Below, in pieces: positions 63,210 through 64,000 of a stretch of DNA of 64,000 nt; position 1 is the stretch's first letter; each line of letters begins with the position of its first letter. Location: positions 62,001 to 126,000 of the forward strand of contig NZ_QZDT01000009.1 of the NCBI RefSeq assembly GCF_009917485.1, in the 5' to 3' direction. The position numbers and the translations under genes are program-made. Origin of the DNA: Parablautia muri (GTDB lineage: Bacteria > Bacillota > Clostridia > Lachnospirales > Lachnospiraceae). The notes beneath the pieces are model-generated. The model made no database searches, had not been told where the DNA came from, and saw only the letters and a list, made by a program, of their open reading frames with translations.

Positions 63210-63830
63210 TTATGAAAGCGTTTTCCGCCTTTCTTTATCACATACAATCCATTCATCCAATGTGAGCGGCTCATAGTCCGCATATTTGCAGAAGCAATTA
63301 ATCATATTACAGGGAATATGCCTTTCTGTGCCCTGGGCATCTGTTATCTTTGTCCGTCTGATTATCTCCTGAAACTGTTCCAGCAGTCTTTGATCATGAG
63401 AATCGTGTACATGCCCATACAGCATATAGGTTTTGGGATTACCCTCTCCATCCAAACGGTATTGTCCGTTATAGCATATCATCGGATAGTGGCACAAAAT
63501 CACTTTTCGTTTATTGTCTGACATTTCATCATAAGGCTTAATCCACACAAAACGGTGGATGTCCATCCCCGATTTCTTGATAAGCCAATCATGATTGCCG
63601 GTAATCAAATAAAGTTTTCCCTGCAAACGCCTTAAAATTCCATTTGTCTGCGCCACCGTCCCCCATGACAAATCTCCCAATACAACTACTTCATCGTTTT
63701 TCCGTACCTTTCCATTCCATTTCCTTATCATGTATTCATTCATTTCCTCCACACTCTCAAAACCGCGCCGATCCATTTTAGCATTCATTTCTCCGTGGAA
63801 AAAATGTAGATCTGCAATGTAATATCTCAA
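63210..63830 (-). CDS. Metallophosphoesterase family protein
   Basis: 206 residues. Calcineurin-like motifs in order: IADLHFFHGEM (D, H), GDLSWG, GNHD near residue 80, CHYPMICY and GHVHDSHD. TTG start: AAGGAGG lies five bases before it and the first residues then read RYYIADLHF as in relatives; ATG or GTG alternatives lack a ribosome site. Likely a small phosphodiesterase or phosphatase with unknown substrate. Separated by 26 bases from the next gene downstream. Confidence 0.85.
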   Translation of the reverse strand: MRYYIADLHFFHGEMNAKMDRRGFESVEEMNEYMIRKWNGKVRKNDEVVVLGDLSWGTVAQTNGILRRLQGKLYLITGNHDWLIKKSGMDIHRFVWIKPYDEMSDNKRKVILCHYPMICYNGQYRLDGEGNPKTYMLYGHVHDSHDQRLLEQFQEIIRRTKITDAQGTERHIPCNMINCFCKYADYEPLTLDEWIVCDKERRKTLS

Positions 63831-63880
63831 ATATGCCTCCTTACCAAGCCTTGCTAAAGTCACTCAAAAATATTTTGATA

Positions 63881-64000
63881 TTATTCCACCGCTTTTTTAT
63901 AAGGATTCCCTTTGCTCAGTCTGTCGTTTTTGTCATCCGGGTTCTGAAAAACTGCATCAACGGCCCATTGCAAAAGGCATTTATCACAGTTCCAATTCCT
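63881..64000 (-). CDS. C-terminal end of an unidentified protein
   Basis: The last 39 residues of a minus-strand gene that continues past the right edge. It reads RNWNCDKCLLQWAVDAVFQN then PDDKNDRLSKGNPYKKAVE and a TAA stop. CDKC is a Cys pair. Too short to assign. Confidence 0.55.
   Translation of the reverse strand, partial: RNWNCDKCLLQWAVDAVFQNPDDKNDRLSKGNPYKKAVE

Noticed and set aside
1-64000. CRISPR arrays, tRNA and rRNA genes
   Set aside because: No evenly spaced direct repeats with spacers and no cloverleaf or rRNA-like sequence were recognised by eye.

Overview
The window looks like chromosomal DNA from a motile, anaerobic, low-to-middle GC Firmicute, most likely a Lachnospiraceae (clostridial cluster XIVa) member. 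Reasons seen in the sequence: a clostridial late flagellar gene block with SigD-type promoters (TAAA-N15-CCGATAT), strong AGGAGG ribosome sites, a BceRS-BceAB-like module, a circularly permuted GH3 enzyme, a GTPase-NYN fusion protein, and DUF3791/DUF3990 and DUF6020 families. No rRNA, tRNA, CRISPR array or complete insertion sequence was seen.

Layout. (1) 1-6.6 kb: a minus-strand glycan cassette directly downstream of flagellin: four tandem LicD-family transferases, a ribulose-phosphate-3-epimerase-like enzyme, a DUF3880/CgeB-type glycosyltransferase and an IspD/TarI-like cytidylyltransferase cut by the left edge. It is a good candidate for flagellin modification with an alditol-phosphate. 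(2) 6.7-18.2 kb: the late flagellar regulon, read flgM-flgN-flgK-flgK(paralogue)-flgL-fliW-csrA, then flaG-fliD-fliS-FliT-like, then flagellin. Four SigD promoter matches, three terminators and a CsrA-type hairpin in the flagellin leader fit together: FlgM restrains SigD, and FliW/CsrA tune flagellin translation. (3) 18.3-20.7 kb: uracil permease and uracil phosphoribosyltransferase (divergent). (4) 20.9-30 kb: esterase, a 57-residue unknown protein, radical SAM protein, Bce-like ABC transporter and two-component system with a decayed PD-(D/E)XK transposase between them, and a decayed DUF3791-DUF3990-DUF3791 module. (5) 30.2-35.8 kb: permuted GH3 glycosidase plus zinc alcohol dehydrogenase; glutamine synthetase plus ANTAR antiterminator. 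(6) 36.1-39.6 kb: an AT-rich four-gene unit (nitrilase-fold protein, two unknown proteins, XRE regulator) behind a perfect 32-bp palindrome. This is the best candidate in the window for an undescribed system. (7) 39.7-51.9 kb: NAD synthetase, Hsp33, methyltransferase, DUF368 lipid carrier transporter, HisC, glycosyltransferases, and a polar amino acid ABC transporter. (8) 52-64 kb: a Cys/His-repeat surface protein, a lipoprotein and GT-C-like membrane protein pair, a frameshifted ribosomal-protection GTPase fused to a NYN domain, ROK kinase, phosphatase, CarD regulator, CmpB-family membrane protein, metallophosphoesterase and the C-terminus of one more gene.

A recurring theme is small dispersed palindromic repeats. 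One family folds into a hairpin whose last bases are the ribosome binding site of the following gene; it precedes at least six genes. Two further families are also intergenic, one mainly in 5' leaders.

All calls come from reading motifs and context by eye; no database search was run. Where several start codons were possible, the ribosome binding site decided.
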